A DNA stretch of 12,580 bases from an uncultured Rickettsiales bacterium (GTDB lineage Bacteria > Pseudomonadota > Alphaproteobacteria > Rickettsiales > UBA998), in assembly GCA_937982385.1 (NCBI GenBank), contig CALJMC010000155.1, positions 1-12,580 of the forward strand, given 5' to 3'. This document shows, in pieces, positions 12,523-12,580 of the stretch. Made by a program: the position numbers and the translations under genes. Each line of letters starts with the position of its first letter. Within the stretch, counting starts at the first letter, position 1. The notes beneath the pieces were generated by a model. It did not search any database, had not been told where the DNA came from, and saw only the letters and a program-made list of their open reading frames with translations.

Positions 12523-12580
12523 TATTAAAAGATATCGTTTTGTATAGTTACATTTAATAAATCACTATTTTTTGGGCAGT

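Overview
The window looks like a metagenomic or draft contig from a moderate-GC alphaproteobacterium. The main reason is the gene run hisS, prfA, prmC, DUF4167 and then clpB, an order I know from alphaproteobacterial chromosomes. A DUF3108 exported protein, a short-form ahcY followed by a multi-PAS sensor kinase (DivL-like context), and dispersed palindromic repeats of a style common in that class agree with this. No rRNA, tRNA, CRISPR array, transposase or phage module was seen.

Layout. 1-211: the 5' part of a minus-strand gene that runs off the left edge. 285-4275: a plus-strand translation cluster. It holds a small membrane protein, histidyl-tRNA synthetase, release factor 1 (overlapping hisS by 11 nt), the PrmC methyltransferase that modifies the release-factor GGQ loop (overlapping prfA by 8 nt), and a DUF4167 low-complexity protein. 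4276-4594: a gene-free stretch built from several hairpin repeats. 4595-5404: a minus-strand DUF3108 protein with a signal peptide. 5405-5627: a divergent control region with a GC-rich repeat and a possible heat-shock promoter. 5628-8237: the ClpB disaggregase.

8238-9361: a small redox-looking module. A strong sigma70-like promoter with overlapping palindromes precedes a 79-residue CPVC thioredoxin-fold protein. An intergenic hairpin follows, and then a MarR-family regulator with a four-cysteine C-terminal tail. This is the most interesting accessory content: a probable thiol-handling protein and thiol- or metal-sensing regulator pair, possibly autoregulated. 9549-10862: S-adenosylhomocysteine hydrolase, with a near-perfect inverted repeat just upstream. 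From 10912: the N-terminal PAS region of a membrane-anchored sensor kinase.

The last ~270 bases do not fit the rest. Near 12290-12316 the kinase frame runs into AT-rich DNA that encodes, on the opposite strand, the N-terminus of a Bacteroidetes-like secreted protein, with a 20-bp palindrome upstream of it. The likeliest explanation is an assembly chimera at a short shared sequence. The kinase is therefore probably artificially truncated, and nothing biological should be built on the join without read-level checks.
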